This document shows positions 49,051 through 61,619 of a stretch of DNA of 64,000 bases, piece after piece (position 1 is the first letter of the stretch; every line of letters starts with the position of its first letter). The translations under genes and the position numbers were made by a program. The notes beneath the pieces are model-generated. The model saw only the letters and a program-made list of their open reading frames with translations, ran no database searches and was not told where the DNA came from. The DNA lies in NCBI RefSeq assembly GCF_021869535.1, contig NW_026262701.1, positions 43,899,278 to 43,963,277 of the forward strand, in the 5' to 3' direction. This stretch comes from Mytilus californianus (taxonomy: Eukaryota; Mollusca; Bivalvia; Mytilida; Mytilidae).

Positions 49051-49171
49051 AAAAACAAAGAACGGGCGTAAGAAATGCAATATGAATACAATATACAAAT
49101 CAAATCAGTAATTATTGATAAAAAATGAAATTAAAAATCTTTGGCAAATTTACAAACCAAGTTTTTTTTGT

Positions 49172-49400
49172 TACCTGAAGCCGATGATCGAGGAAATCAG
49201 CTACGTAACCATCTTTAATAGTGTCGCTTTTTCACCGACCTTATGCTTTCCAACAATGTTCGTTTACATCTGAATTGGCGGCTGCAGTAGCCCAACCTGT
49301 TCTCAAAGTGTGTAAACCAATGTTTAAATCTGGATAATTACTTTTTAACCTAGAAACTATACATTCCCGAGCACTGGTATAGCTTAACCGTTTATATATA
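49172..49400 (-). pseudogene. Tyrosine recombinase, C-terminal part
   Basis: LSYTSARECIVSRLKSNYPD, then GLHTLRTGWATAAANSD holds the catalytic H-x-x-R. After a frameshift and a TGA, KDGYVADFLDHRLQV carries the nucleophile tyrosine. It continues the recombinase begun at 57610-56880, separated by ~7.4 kb of foreign DNA. Confidence 0.85.
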
Positions 49401-49679
49401 AATAAGATGTGGTATGAGTGCCAATGAGACAACTCTCCATCCAAGTTACAATGTATAAAAAGTATACAATTCTACTAATTACACTCCTCGGCTCTTCGAG
49501 GATGTTACTATAGCATTCATTTCCCGATGTACAACGAGGCATCTCATTTAAAAGAGGTCAAAATCCTTGACCTATGGGTATGACGTAGCTATACCTAGCT
49601 ATAAATACTGCGGCTATTACCTGTGCCAATCATATTATTTTTCGAGCAGCGAGGTGTCTAACTCGTTATAATCTGTGAC

Positions 49680-52301
49680 GACGTCCAGAATTTTAAGATT
49701 TTGTAAAACTGAGAACGTTGTTCCAGTAAAAAATGTTTTATAAACATTAGTTATCTTGAGAACTTATTATCCAAGTTCGTTAAATACAATGTATTTTATC
49801 GTTGTTCTTTTTTCTAATCCTTGTTCTAAAAATACACGTGTACTGTGGTGTGTAACACACAGGTGCTTATCACGTAATCAATGGTGGACCGAACGTTCAC
49901 TTTTTAATAATTTTGACATTTTTTCGTCTAAATAAATTGATACATTATCGTAGTTATTTTAACACAAATGAAACTCTATACAGAAGTATATGAGTAGAAT
50001 GTCTTTCTTTATTTTCAAGGTAAGTGCAAAATGTACGAAGGTGTACTCGTATATTCTTGCTATAATGTACCCACGTAGTGACGTACAATTTATAGAAAAT
50101 ATAGCAAATATACTTGAGATTTTATTATCACAAAATGTTGTGATTAAAAAACATTTCTTATTCCAATATAAGAAACTGTAATGTAGTGCATTGGAATATT
50201 ATGCTAGACTACTTGTCGATATGTACACCTGTATGTGTGTTACTATAAATAGACAAAATTAGTGATAATACGGAAGGCATTATGTGCCACTTCCAATCTA
50301 AGGTATCTGTAAACCTTTGCTAAAGATATGTTATATCAAATAATGTTCAAATAGCTAATTTTTAAAAGCTTATTTGTCCAAAGCAATTAATAAGCTTAGA
50401 GACTTTTATAAGTCCTTGGTGTGTCATAAATGTGACAACAGTTCAGAATGAACTTACAATATTGTTGAAACTATCAAGAATATGTACAGAATATGTATAT
50501 CTGTAATATACAAAATTAAGCCTTTTAAGGCTTCAAAATAAGTTCTTAGTGAGATAATAAAACTGTGTTACAGTTGAAACATTTACAGAAATAATATTAT
50601 GTGACTGATATTTAAAATATCTGAATATTAAGAGGCCAGTGGAATATCACGGCAAACATGACCAGAAATAGGTCGAAGGGGGAACATTACCATTTAATGA
50701 ATAGTTCCTTGTAGAGCATTTAACATGCCACTAACAAACAATTGATTAGGTAGAAACATACTGTAGAAAATAATAGTAAAACAGTTATTATTGTTTGAAA
50801 AATCTGCAACAATGCAGTGTTTAAAAATGCAAACTTTTGTTGCATAATTCTGTACATGAAGTTAATCTCATGTCTTTTACTATGATTTAAGATTTTATAT
50901 CTTTATCTTGGCAAAAATTAAAGCAGAGGAGCATTGCTCATTGTTAACATGAGTTCTTTGCTTTTAAAGAAGAATAAGTACAATATGATAATAATGTTGC
51001 AAATTGTGAGAAGTGTGATGCCAACATATCAAAACATACTAGTTGATATCAAATATTAAAAAAGAAAGATCATAGAATCTTCTGAAAAAATTATATGATT
51101 GACCTGCATTGGTCAGATGTAAATTCCTTTTTTCAAGGATAATTTTTATGATGTTGACATAACATGCATAGTGTTACCGACCATGCAAGGGCTGTATAGT
51201 CAGTCAATGTCGTTAAAAACTTCCATATATGTATGCATAGTGTGGAAGGAAATAAAAATAATTTCCATTGGATGGTTTTATCATTGCCTTGATATTCATC
51301 AATGTAGATTTCATATTATGAATAAAATTATTTGACACTTGAAAAATGATACATTCATGTACATTTATTACCATATCTTTATTAAAGATATCCTCATATA
51401 GTTGAAATAAGACAATTGAGTTTTTCAGTCTTATATCTTGGCATTGTTATAACATTAATTATGAATATAACAAACAAAGCCTTAGAATAGGTAAACAGTT
51501 ACTCTTTTCTGAAGAAATAGTTCATAGTTATTGTTCTCATTAATCAGAACACAATTGTAGATCTTGATCTTGTTGTCTACAAGGTATCAGTAATAGTAAA
51601 CAACTGTTTACTGTAAAATATAGTTTGAGATTCAACTATAAAAAATATTTAGATTCTGCCAAGGAAGGAAGATTCTTTCCAAAAGTCCTATTTTTACTTT
51701 CAGAAAATATTGTATAAATGTGCTTATTTTGATAAGACAAATTGTGCTTTACAATCTCAGTAATGATACTAGATATGATACGCTATAATATATATTTATT
51801 AAATTGCAAATGGTAGCAGCAATGAATGATAAAGAACTATACAAAACAGGAAGATTTTTCTCTCAACATGCAAGTTTTGCTTTGATGTTGGGCATGAAAT
51901 ATCTGACATATTTTTCTTTTTATAAAAGGAATACTATAATGTACATTAGATATGTGCATCACTAATCTTTATGTGACTAAGTGTTGCCTTGTTATAGGCT
52001 AAGTCATATCTCTGTAAACAATTGTATATAATGTTTAGGGGACTAATCTCCTACATATTTTTCGTGTCAGATAGCAAATACTGAAGAAAGTAGTATTACA
52101 TGAATTTATGTAGAATTTATAAAGTTTCTATAATGATAATCAAATGATAATATTGCATCTATGCATCTGTATTATTGAAATCCTTGATGGAAATGAAAAT
52201 TGAAAATGGTGATCTTTCTAGACTCCATGAACTTGAAATAGAATTGCTATATTGATGCTTTTGTATCATCAGTTTATAAGAATTGACATATTCATGGTAT
52301 G

Positions 52302-52332
<31 letters not shown>

Positions 52333-52650
52333 CATTTATATATTTTTTTGGTCCATCGAGAAATGCAAAGTATTCTATAAAGCATTAGAATTTGCAAAGC
52401 AAATTACAAACTAATATTTTGTATATGTACACTGAATTTTCTTTTCAGTTCAGATAGAAATTACTTTTCTTAATTACATGTAGTTATATTGCTCTAAATA
52501 TAACATAGCCATATATAACATTAGATGTATATATATAGAAAATAAAAATAGTACATGTAAGATGTATCATAAGCATATTGTACAAAGGAGCAGTTCAAGT
52601 CTTTACTGATATAGGTTAATATACAGTAATAGTTATATTCCTTCAATATC
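49680..52650. other. Insertion interior, gene-free
   Basis: Very AT-rich. A (TA)n tract lies at ~52302-52325. No coding or RNA gene seen. Confidence 0.6.
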
Positions 52651-52658
52651 CAACATGT

Positions 52659-54858
52659 GGTCCGAGTACACAGTTATTTCGTAGTGCATTTCTTTTAGAC
52701 AATACATGAAAATAAAAAAAATCCCACCTGCGCTTTCTCAATAATATTTTTACAGTGTGTTGTACTACTTTTGGGACAAATCATATCAAAATTATAGAAA
52801 ACTTCATCGGCTCTAACTCAAAATATGGACAATTCTATGTTAAGGGGGTCTTGAAATCTTTTGACAGCTTCCGAAGTGCTAATTTTTAACCTTTTTCAGC
52901 TGGACCAAATCACTACTTAACTTTACAATTCATGACCCAAATTTTTTTACAGTGTAATTTCATCCCCCTACTTGCTATTTGAGGCATAAAACATGAAGGA
53001 ATACATTTGGAAGGGGTACTAAAAAAATTGGCAAGCAACACACTGTCCACACTAGGGACTTTATTCGTGGACAACGAAAATCAAAGGACGATAACTGTGT
53101 ACTCGGACCTAATAGGATAGAAAACTTTGACCAATCTTAATAAAACTTGGTATGACTAAAGCTTAATAAATTATGAGACTGCTGACAAAGTTTCATGGCA
53201 ATAGGATATATATTATAGACAATATGATAAATTCTATATTCAACTTCGCGTGTTAAATTTTGACGTTTAAATTGAAAAATTTCAACTATCAACATTTGGG
53301 GCTTTAAAAATCAAAAAATTGCAAAAAATTACATTTTAAAGGCCTTAATATATGACATATTATCTATTTAAAGCAATAGAATACTCATTTGATTTATCAG
53401 ACTTATCACAATTATTTAAAAGTCAAATTTATATGAGCCTGTGCCAAAAAATGGAGGTTTTCCAATGAAGGGGGGCCTTACATGAAGATGTATTATTTTC
53501 CAGCAATTTTAAATTTGTGGAGTTTTTTGGTTATAAATAATCCTTACATATGTATTAAATGTACTTTAAATGGAAAGAAAAATTACAAATAGCATACCAT
53601 ATTAGTATAAAAGGGTCTTAAGCCAAGTAAGACTGAAAATAATTTAGGGTCAATTTAGGCCGTAGCACATATTTACATTTAAAAATGCATACTGAAGCTA
53701 TAGGAAATAAAAATTTGTGTCTTTTTTATAATTTCTATACTCAGGTTACATGATACAATAAATCTGAGCATAAAAGGACTTTTGCATTCAACTTTTTTTG
53801 CAGACAGTATGGTCTGATACAAAGATTTTTCACTTTTTAGTGAAAAACTTGCATGCAATTTTAGCCTCAGCAGGCTTATATTTGAACCACTTGCTATTCA
53901 ACATAAGAAAAGAAAGATACTATATGAAATGAAACAGGTACAAAAGACATTGTGAAGTGCTTTTAATACAAATTTAGTGAAATCTTTATTATGGACTTCA
54001 ACTTTTATGTACCTAGGTCCTCACATTTAACTTGATCCAAACAGGCCGTTACACGAGGGTCATTTATACAACACATTTTGCACATATTGTCTGAGATAAT
54101 CTTATTTTCTGTAGATTCAGAGTTCACAAATGAGTAATACAACTGGGTTAAAGCATAGAAACACAAATATTGACACAGGAAAACCTGTCACATAGAAAGT
54201 CAGAATGCCACTTATGCATCAAAATTGAAAAAGCTTTGAAATGCTTATTTTGACCATATAATGCCAAAATGGATAATTTTTGCAGAATTTCTATCAAATA
54301 AAAGTTTAAATCCTTTAGTTTCATGCTATCTGACAAATTGACACCATTAAATCATTCAGGGAAGTTGCCAAAGTACAGATTCTATATTTACTGATTTCGC
54401 CTCTTAGGTCCGAGTACACAGTTATTTCGTAGTGCATTTCTTTTAGACAATACATGAAAATAAAAAAAAATCCCACCTGCGCTTTCTCAATAATATTTTT
54501 ACAGTGTGTTGTACTACTTTTGGGACAAATCATATCAAAATTATAGAAAACTTCATCGGCTCTAACTCAAAATATGGACAATTCTATGTTAAGGGGGTCT
54601 TGAAATCTTTTGACAGCTTCCGAAGTGCTAATTTTTAACCTTTTTCAGCTGGACCAAATCACTACTTAACTTTACAATTCATGACCCAAATTTTTTTACA
54701 GTGTAATTTCATCCCCCTACTTGCTATTTGAGGCATAAAACATGAAGGAATACATTTGGAAGGGGTACTAAAAAAATTGGCAAGCAACACACTGTCCACA
54801 CTAGGGACTTTATTCGTGGACAACGAAAATCAAAGGACGATAACTGTGTACTCGGACC
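52659..54858. mobile_element. 2.2-kb element with 451-bp terminal direct repeats, TSD ATGT
   Basis: Two copies of a 451/452-bp unit (52659-53109 and 54407-54858) differ by one A in an A run. Each begins GGTCCGAGTACACAGTTAT and ends in its near reverse complement (ATAACTGTGTACTCGGACC). ATGT lies directly outside both outer ends (52655-52658 and 54859-54862), but the inner junctions have different flanks. The pair therefore inserted as one unit. The 1.3-kb interior has no recognised coding and no clear tRNA primer site. Could be an LTR-like (TRIM-type) or a composite MITE element. Confidence 0.85.
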
Positions 54859-54862
54859 ATGT

Positions 54863-56455
54863 GTATGGATATCAGGATGGGTGAAGGTCATTTTCAAATG
54901 TTACAGTTTAAAATGAAGTATAAACTTTGTAACCCTTCTCCAGTTCTTTTTAAGAAAATTATCAGATTATCAGATGAGTGTTCACAGAACAGTATTACTT
55001 AAATCTTAGGATTTTTAAAACACGCTGGATCAAGTTTTAATTCTGGATATATTGATCTATATTAATTCTTATAACATAAGATATTAAATAGCTACACTGT
55101 TTTTTGTATAATTTGTTTATACTTAATGAAATATCATAACGATGATACTTTTGAGATGATTTACTTCAGAATGGTACATTAGATGCAGTTTGTATAATTA
55201 CGTAGACCTAGTCTGTATGAAGTGTTGTACTTTAAGATTCAATTTATTATCAATACTGTTTGATATATTAATATTATTCACATACTACATATACTCATTG
55301 TCATAAACAAACATGGAATGTAAATTTACTGAACCAGGCATCAAATACTTTATTGTAGTTGGTATATTCCAGATACAAATGAATAAGAAGAAATTTGTAA
55401 ATATAGTCACTTTATTAAGTGTCCTGAATAAGAACTACAGTAGAGGCTGTTCATCTTTGACATCTACATGTAGTTTTAAATAAGTCAACCTTTACTTAAC
55501 AGGTGACCTAAGTGTGACAGTAATCACCTATTTATGACTTTTAATATGACTCAGAGAGGAGTTTTTGATTGCTAAGTTATGTTAAAGTTATAAATATTAA
55601 CACTATTTGAAGCTTTCGTTGCTTACTTGAGCTTTTGAATCAATTTTTCTGTTCTTACAATATTAAAGACAGACTGAATTGCAAATGTCATGCAAAGAGA
55701 TAATACTTGTAGAACTTGCAGTGACAGTTTTTAGCTAGTAAATATACTAGATATTTTACCATGGATTAATATTAGATAGATCATGTATACATAATATTGA
55801 AAGCTTCAGAATTCTAATGAAAATCTGTATCTGGCTTTGTTTACATCGTTATTTAAACGACTGTCTCCTGAATTTGTCTTCAAATTCTTGTTTGTTCATA
55901 CACATCTGAGAGAGTGTCATGTTAGAAGAGTACAGAAATAAGGGCTAAAGAATTAAACACTTTCAAATATTTAAGAAAAGTGTTGCCGAATAATATGTCA
56001 GTAGATATTTAGATATACAAATAATGGTTTGTAAGCAAGTATCAGGCAAATGGTATTTTGAAAATTCAAAACTTGTTATATAGATCTAGGAAGATGTGGT
56101 ATGAGTGTTATGCTCTTTATATAGTTAAGAGAATTTGTCTTGAATGTATAGAATAAGTTATTATTCTTGAAAATAGTGAAATTCAGACTACAAAATATAT
56201 TGAGAGAAATATACATTTTGTTGTGTTTTCATTTTCAAAATTACTTTAAATGTTTTTGAAACTATTTTTTATACCTGGACTAACAATATTGGTATTTTAC
56301 CTTAATATTTAGATTATATTTATTATTAAGTCAGAAAGATTAGTTAGATTGACAACTATCTTAGTCTCCAGTATATTCTGGACTGATTCAGCAAATTCTG
56401 ATTTGCTCTCTGTTAGTTGTTCAGGGAACTACTTGTTTGTGCCAACACTTTGAAT
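54863..56455. other. Insertion interior, gene-free
   Basis: AT-rich, no ORFs of note, no repeats recognised. Confidence 0.55.
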
Positions 56456-56503
56456 ATGCTATAGTAACATCCTCGAAGAGCCGAGGAGTGTAATTAGTAG
56501 AAT

Positions 56504-56866
56504 GGACTCTCATTAAGTATAACTTGGAATATGAAGGATGAGAGTCATTCTAGTAATGGAGCCTGAGGCTCAAGAGGATGTTACAATTTACCCATCCAGT
56601 TTGGAGGGTACTGTTTGCCCATCCCAATTGTTTTGGTTGCACAAACAAACTTTGAATCATGATTGGCACAGGTAATAGCCGCAGTATTTATAGCTAGGTA
56701 TAGCTACGTCATACCCATAGGTCAAGGTTTTGACCTCTTTTAAATGAAATGCCTCGTTGTACATCGGGAAATGAATGCTATAGTAACATCCTCTTGAGCC
56801 TCAGGCTCCATTACTAGAATGACTCTCATCCTTCATATTCCAAGTTATACTTGGATGAGAGTCCAT
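56504..56866. mobile_element. 363-bp MITE with ~80-bp TIRs
   Basis: GGACTCTCATTAAGTATAAC ... GAGGATGTTAC at the left is the reverse complement of GTAACATCCTCTTGAGCCTC ... GGATGAGAGTCC at the right. The interior holds CTATAAATACTGCGG (reverse strand), a TATA-like box also found at the left end of the 7.4-kb insertion (~49600). Confidence 0.85.
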
Positions 56867-56879
56867 TATATGTATATAT

Positions 56880-57610
56880 TAATGAACAAACTTGTTTTTA
56901 TCTGAAAATTGGTCTAAAGAAAAAATTATCTGATTCAGAGTTAATTATAGCTAATTCAAAATTCTTTTTTCAATAATAAATATTGACAGGCAATTGACTC
57001 TCCTTTGCAAATGACAATTTCATCACCTAATCTATATTGATCAGTTTTACTCTTAGATATATTGATTGAAAAATGATCATCTTTAAAAACTATATCCTTA
57101 CGACGAATAGAGCTTACTTCGTCATAACGAAGAAAACCAGCAAAACATAAAATTATCAAAGTTAAATCTCGTATAACAAGTAAATCATTAGAATCTTTGT
57201 ATTTATAACATAAAGTTATCAAAACATCTGCAGTCATGTGAACTTTCTTCACTCGCTGTCTGTGTGGTTGTCGTTTTGCAGCTTCCATTAAGGTCACAAC
57301 GAAAGAAATTGTTGTTGGAATCCCTTGAATATTATGCGCCCATTTGATCCCGGAAACGGCAGATTGCACTACACTTTTAGACGAGCCTTTATCTAGCAAA
57401 TAGGTTAAGTATAACGCAATGTGAATTAGAGAAGTGAGAATAGATTTTACTCTTTCTTTAGATATAAACTGTTCCCAACGTTGAAAGAATAAAAATATTT
57501 ACTTTTGGTGTTGTCGTTATGTGAATGTAACAAACAATCTTCCATTTTTCCACCAAGTTGAGTGAAATTTTCCCAAAATCGCTCCACACCGTGAAATCTC
57601 TTTCTGAATG
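56880..57610 (-). pseudogene. Tyrosine recombinase, N-terminal and core part
   Basis: A core-binding part (KYFYSF, then in another frame QRWEQFISKERV) precedes LDKGSSKSVVQSAVSGIKWA and the catalytic core. The core includes the first arginine motif LIILCFAGFLRYDEVSSIRR and DIVFKDDHFSINISKSKTDQ. A frameshift in an A run near 56960 shifts to SESDNFFFRPIFR. The ORF then runs into the inserted DNA. The partner half is at 49172-49400. Confidence 0.8.
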
Positions 57611-57822
57611 GTACATATTTACCCGATCCCTAAAAGCAAATAAAAAGATAAATATCTAAAATCTAATTTTAAGTGCCAACACAATGAAATTTGTATCTGT
57701 TTTCCAAATAATCCGTTCCTCCCTCTTCCTCTCATAACTACACTGGATGCCAATAATCTGTTGTCACCTACAAAACTTGCATTTTTGTTTTGCGATCCTA
57801 CGAATCTTATGTTTAAAATTGG

Positions 57823-58216
57823 TCAAAAAGGAGCCGATCTCCTGTAAGGAACAATAACTGTACCGATAGAGTTTTCTTGTTTTATTTTTTGAAGGCATTT
57901 GGAAACAAGTAACGGTGGTGGTTCAATCCAATTAATTTCTCTTTTCCAGTCTTGATCAAAAGCATTAATACCTGCAGTATAAGGACACCAGTGTTCACTT
58001 CGAGTTGAAGACCTGACATTTAGTATCATAATCTGACGCAAATCGGTCTACCGTATGAGGATCCCACAGATTATCTAGAACTGAATACATCTCTGTGTCT
58101 ATTTCCCAGTCATCACAGTCTACACTTTTACTGATCTGATCAACATAAGCGTTTTCATTTTTCATGTCTTGATACCCAATGCGGTAACAAAACAATATTG
58201 TTAAGCTTACTAACAT
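57823..58216 (-). pseudogene. DIRS-type methylase-like domain
   Basis: LWDPHTVDRFASDYDTKCQV, then after a frameshift near 58030 INAFDQDWKREINWIEPPPL and ENSIGTVIVPYRRSAPF. The WxPHTxDRFA ... DAF..W....W..PP pattern is the region between RNase H and recombinase in DIRS-like elements. Confidence 0.7.
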
Positions 58217-58389
58217 TGGCTATCTTAATTGCGATTAATTGCAGATCGCCCTTTCTATTACCTTTCTTAATAAAGTAAACAATTTTTTGATTATCTGTAT
58301 ACCATTTAATAGTTTCGCTTTGTAATGTTAATAATAATCATAACAACACTTTGTAAACAGCTTCTAACTCTCTCCATGTAGAGCTTTTC

Positions 58390-58880
58390 AAACTTTCTAC
58401 AGAGTTCCAACTACCCATAAATTCAGTATAACTGATAACAACACAGTAACAGCATACCCTCCGAAACCTATACCGGAGGCATCACTGTAAACATTGCAAG
58501 TGTACTGTTCCACTGTACTCAAATCTCTGCTATTCACTATGGCTACGTTTTCCTTCCAGAAAACGATTTCATCTAATGCTCTGATATTCAAAAGCACAGG
58601 AGCGCTCCAAATTGCTCTATACAATAAACAATCGTACAGACTTCTTTTACGCAACCGTTTCCGCTTGCATAGAAATAATCTGTCTAATAATGGACGCCAA
58701 AAAAAACCGGGCTGTTACTTTGATTTCACCTTTTCCCAACCTGGGAATAATCACATTCAACGTATCTTTTAACTTAATCAATCTTGTTTCTGTAGCATAA
58801 ACCGTACCATTTATCATGTCCCACACCAAACCTAACCAAGTAACTGATTGAATTAGTTCCCAATTACACACTTCTTTGGC
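58390..58880 (-). pseudogene. RT C-terminal part and RNase H-like domain
   Basis: QSVTWLGLVWDMINGTVYAT is the RT thumb (YLG motif). It is followed by LGKGEIKVTARFFLASIIRQ and an RNase H-type start CNVYSDASGIGFGGYAV. A frame break separates the two parts near 58650. The RT palm with YxDD is missing. Confidence 0.7.
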
Positions 58881-59400
58881 AAGTTTTTCGTTCTTGATTA
58901 TCCGTGAAGCTTTGTTTTCGGCTCAGAGAATTCGTTTTTCATCTTCAGAGTCGTCGGCCAAACTATGAGTTTCATATTCTGTCACTGTTTTCCAGGCATT
59001 TTCGGATTGATCTGCCAATCTAACTAGTTTTTGTCTATGACGTAATACATCCAAACCTTCACTTATACTTTGTGCTGCCTTTTGGGTCAGTTCGGTTGGC
59101 TCCGGGTCTTCCTTAAGAAATCATCTAGCTTCCTTCATTTTGTTGGCAACTTTGAAATTTACATTAAATTGCTCTTCGTTCCCGTTTCTCTTGAAAACGC
59201 AACTGTCTGAATTCATCTCTTCAATCTTGGCAAGCTGTGTTTCGGATAATTGTCGTTGATTTTCATTCGTCGAATTTTGGAAAGCGTCAAAACTGCTTTT
59301 AATAATTCTGTCCATATGTTGTACAACATCATTCTCTGCTGTTAAAACTTTCTGTTTCCTGCACTTGTTGTTTTATCAAAGAATCTAGCTGTGCCGGCTC
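58880..59400 (-). pseudogene. gag-like N-terminal domain of the YR element
   Basis: The minus-strand frame reads SDSCVFKRNGNEEQFNVNFK, then KAAQSISEGLDVLRHRQKLV and SLADDSEDEKRIL. This is the charged helical N-terminal region common in animal YR retroelement polyproteins. There are two in-frame stops (after KEAR and after KRIL, the second a likely CGA-to-TGA change) and a frameshift near 59340. It runs almost directly into the RT thumb, so the zinc-knuckle and most of the RT are deleted. Confidence 0.6.
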
Positions 59401-59406
59401 TGACGT

Positions 59407-59604
59407 TTTGACTGCACGATGTCTACGATTAGAATTACCGCCTAGACAAAGTTTTTTTCACGCACCCGCGAAATATTATTACCATAAAAACATTAGGTCA
59501 CCTGACCTAACAAATCATACATCATTGGCCCATACATAATATGATTGAAACTTTCAGACAGTACTTTTCCTCTATACTGCGAAACGCTGAAAAATATATG
59601 TACT
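59407..59604 (-). repeat. Split direct repeat A1
   Basis: Shares about 200 bp with A2 at 48780-48979 (landmarks TACATCATTGGCCCATACA, ATACTGCGAAACGCTG), same orientation. Confidence 0.9.
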
Positions 59605-60540
59605 TGTAAAAAAAAAGCAAACGGCACTTTATAAGTTTCATGCGTCCGAAATCTTTTTCTGGATTTACCTCCATCAGGAACGCTGAATGCCGAAAATTTG
59701 AAAGCAAAAGTGCAAAATGGTGAAAGAGGACATATAAAAATTGTCAAATCTATCTTAGGTCACCTTTCCCTGTAACTGTTATCAATCATTATATTATGAA
59801 ATATTTTGTATACTTTGTTTAGACTATTCTTTAATTATTGTCGATTCTGAGCTAAACCAAACGTTATGTTTATTTAAGTCACTCAACTATTTTATGAATA
59901 TACTATGTATTATGGAATTGCATAAGAAAATGACAAAAAGTGTCATCTCTTGCTCACTCACAGACAGTAACTCTTAAAAAACACAAAAATGAAAATCGTC
60001 AAAAGTTACCTCCAATAAAATTTTGACTCAAGAAACAACGTAGTTTTGTAATTTGCAATTAACCTGTGGAACGATTCACAAGTTGTTGCATGGAAACAAC
60101 TATACGTGGAGTTTTGATTGATCCATGATTATATCTGCTGAAAGCAAAAATTAAAATCAAGATTGAACTTGGTCTCCATTTGGTCAATAATACAATATAC
60201 ATGTATGAAATGTATGTGACTGTAAATGATGTCTTCACATTAAATCCATTGGATGTTGGATGTGTACGGATTGATATTTTAGTCTTAGATACATGATTTT
60301 TTTATTAGTTGTTATTGGCTTTGAACTACTAGTAGCTGTCAGTAACTGCGAGTACTCTCACATCTGTACTTAGTGTCTTTTTTTGTTATTAAGAATGAGG
60401 GACAGACAAATACCTTGCCTCGTCCGGTCTGTGGTTTTGTTTGATGTTTTTCTGCTTTGTATCGATCTGATGAGTTGAGCCTTTTTCAACTTATTTTCAT
60501 AATTTTTCTTACGTCTTATGATACAACTGGCCCAAGTTTA
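59605..60540. other. Gene-free stretch right of the YR element
   Basis: AT-rich; no recognised coding. Confidence 0.5.
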
Positions 60541-60572
60541 TGGGGGGGGGGGGGGGGGGGAGGGGGGGGGGT
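60541..60572. repeat. G homopolymer run
   Basis: About 29 G with one A; length is probably unreliable in any assembly. Confidence 0.9.
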
Positions 60573-60579
60573 TGAGCGC

Positions 60580-60885
60580 TCACAAACATGTTTAACCCCT
60601 CCACATCATTTGTAGTCAGTAGTCGTCGTTGGTTCATGTCTGTCATATTTGTTTTTTGTAAGTAGGTTTGTTATAAATGAGGCCGTTAGTTTTCTTGATT
60701 GAATTGTTTCATATTTATCATGTCGGAGCCGTTTATAGACGACTATATATACGCTATGGAGTTTTCTCAATGTTGTAGGCCGTACGGTTGCCTATACTTG
60801 CCAATACCCACTTCATTTGAACTTTGATGGATAGTTGTTTCATTGGCAATCATACCACCTGTCCTTATTTTTATATAGAACTGCT
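60580..60885 (+). repeat. Dispersed repeat, 3' tail
   Basis: Contains GATGGATAGTTGTTTCATTG and CATACCACCTGTCCTTATTT, the same tail as nested at ~16230-16310 and inverted at 49407. Confidence 0.6.
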
Positions 60886-60990
60886 CAAGAAAATGAAAAT
60901 AATTAGGAATGTTCTTAGTTCACGTTTCATCCGATACATAGATGGTATCCATTTACGAAATAATCTATGATCAACGTCTTTCCTTCCTTG

Positions 60991-61182
60991 ATTGATTGAT
61001 TGTTGTGTGTTTAACGCCACTTTCAACACTATTATGCTATTTCATGGCGGTCAGTTTTTATTGGTGGAGGAAGCCGGAGTTCCGGAGAAACCATTGATCT
61101 TCGGTTGGAAAACTGACAATCCTAGTCAATTAAGATTAGATTCGAGTGCATCCGTACGACCGGGGTTCGAACTCACAACCCT
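60991..61182 (-). mobile_element. tRNA-derived SINE, 5' truncated
   Basis: Same family as 5440-5697. Minus strand: B box GAGTTCGAACCCC, body, then GTGGCGTTAAACACAC. The A-box end is missing. Confidence 0.8.
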
Positions 61183-61619
61183 TTGATCTCCTTTGAAAGA
61201 AACACTTTTTCTTTGGACAATGAATTAATTGCGACTACCTCCTATTCATAAGAAGTGGATTTAAAACTTAATGAACGTTTTGTATTCTAAAGTTTAACCA
61301 GTCCGTACTGACATGAGATATCACCAATGCAGTTCCTCCTTCAACTTGGTGAAACACACAATCGTGGCTTGACCGTCCCTGCTATAGATGCCTAAAACCA
61401 CATTTAGAACACCATTTTACAATTTTTATTTTGTATGCTCGTCAACATAATAATTATTTTGGTCTTCAAACTGCTTTGATTCGAGCATTATCTATCATTG
61501 TCATGCCGGTGAATAGCACGTTATCTTTGAGGGCCCAAGACGTTAGCGCTTTTTTTACCTGTAAATAAAGGCAATAGTAGTATACCGCTGTTCAATAGTC
61601 ATAAATCGATTTAACTGAA

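Larger units (their letters stand above)
49407..56868. mobile_element. ~7.4-kb non-coding insertion splitting the recombinase ORF
   Basis: The ends are related inverted sequences: a 48-bp block (ATTCTACTAATTACACTCCT ...) at 49469-49516 matches the reverse strand at 56456-56503. Inverted homology continues inside the left end (GATGTACAACGAGGCAT, CTATAAATACTGCGGCTATT) with the MITE at 56504-56866. The outer left 40 bp is the dispersed repeat tail (CAATGAGACAACTCTCCATC). There is no transposase and no ORF above 70 codons. It contains the element at 52659-54858. Possibly two or more insertions in series. Confidence 0.65.
48354..59604 (-). mobile_element. Decayed DIRS/Ngaro-type tyrosine-recombinase retrotransposon
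   Basis: Minus-strand order: repeat A1 (59604-59407), gag-like, RT thumb/RNase H, methylase-like domain, tyrosine recombinase, then B1-A2 (49050-48780) and B2 (48423-48354). The A1...B1A2...B2 split direct repeats are the known hallmark of PAT/Ngaro-type elements, where a circular intermediate joins B2 to A1 to look like B1A2. The coding parts carry stops, frameshifts and a large RT deletion, and the recombinase ORF is split by a ~7.4-kb insertion. Order and superfamily are seen in the sequence; the exact clade is inference. Confidence 0.85.
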
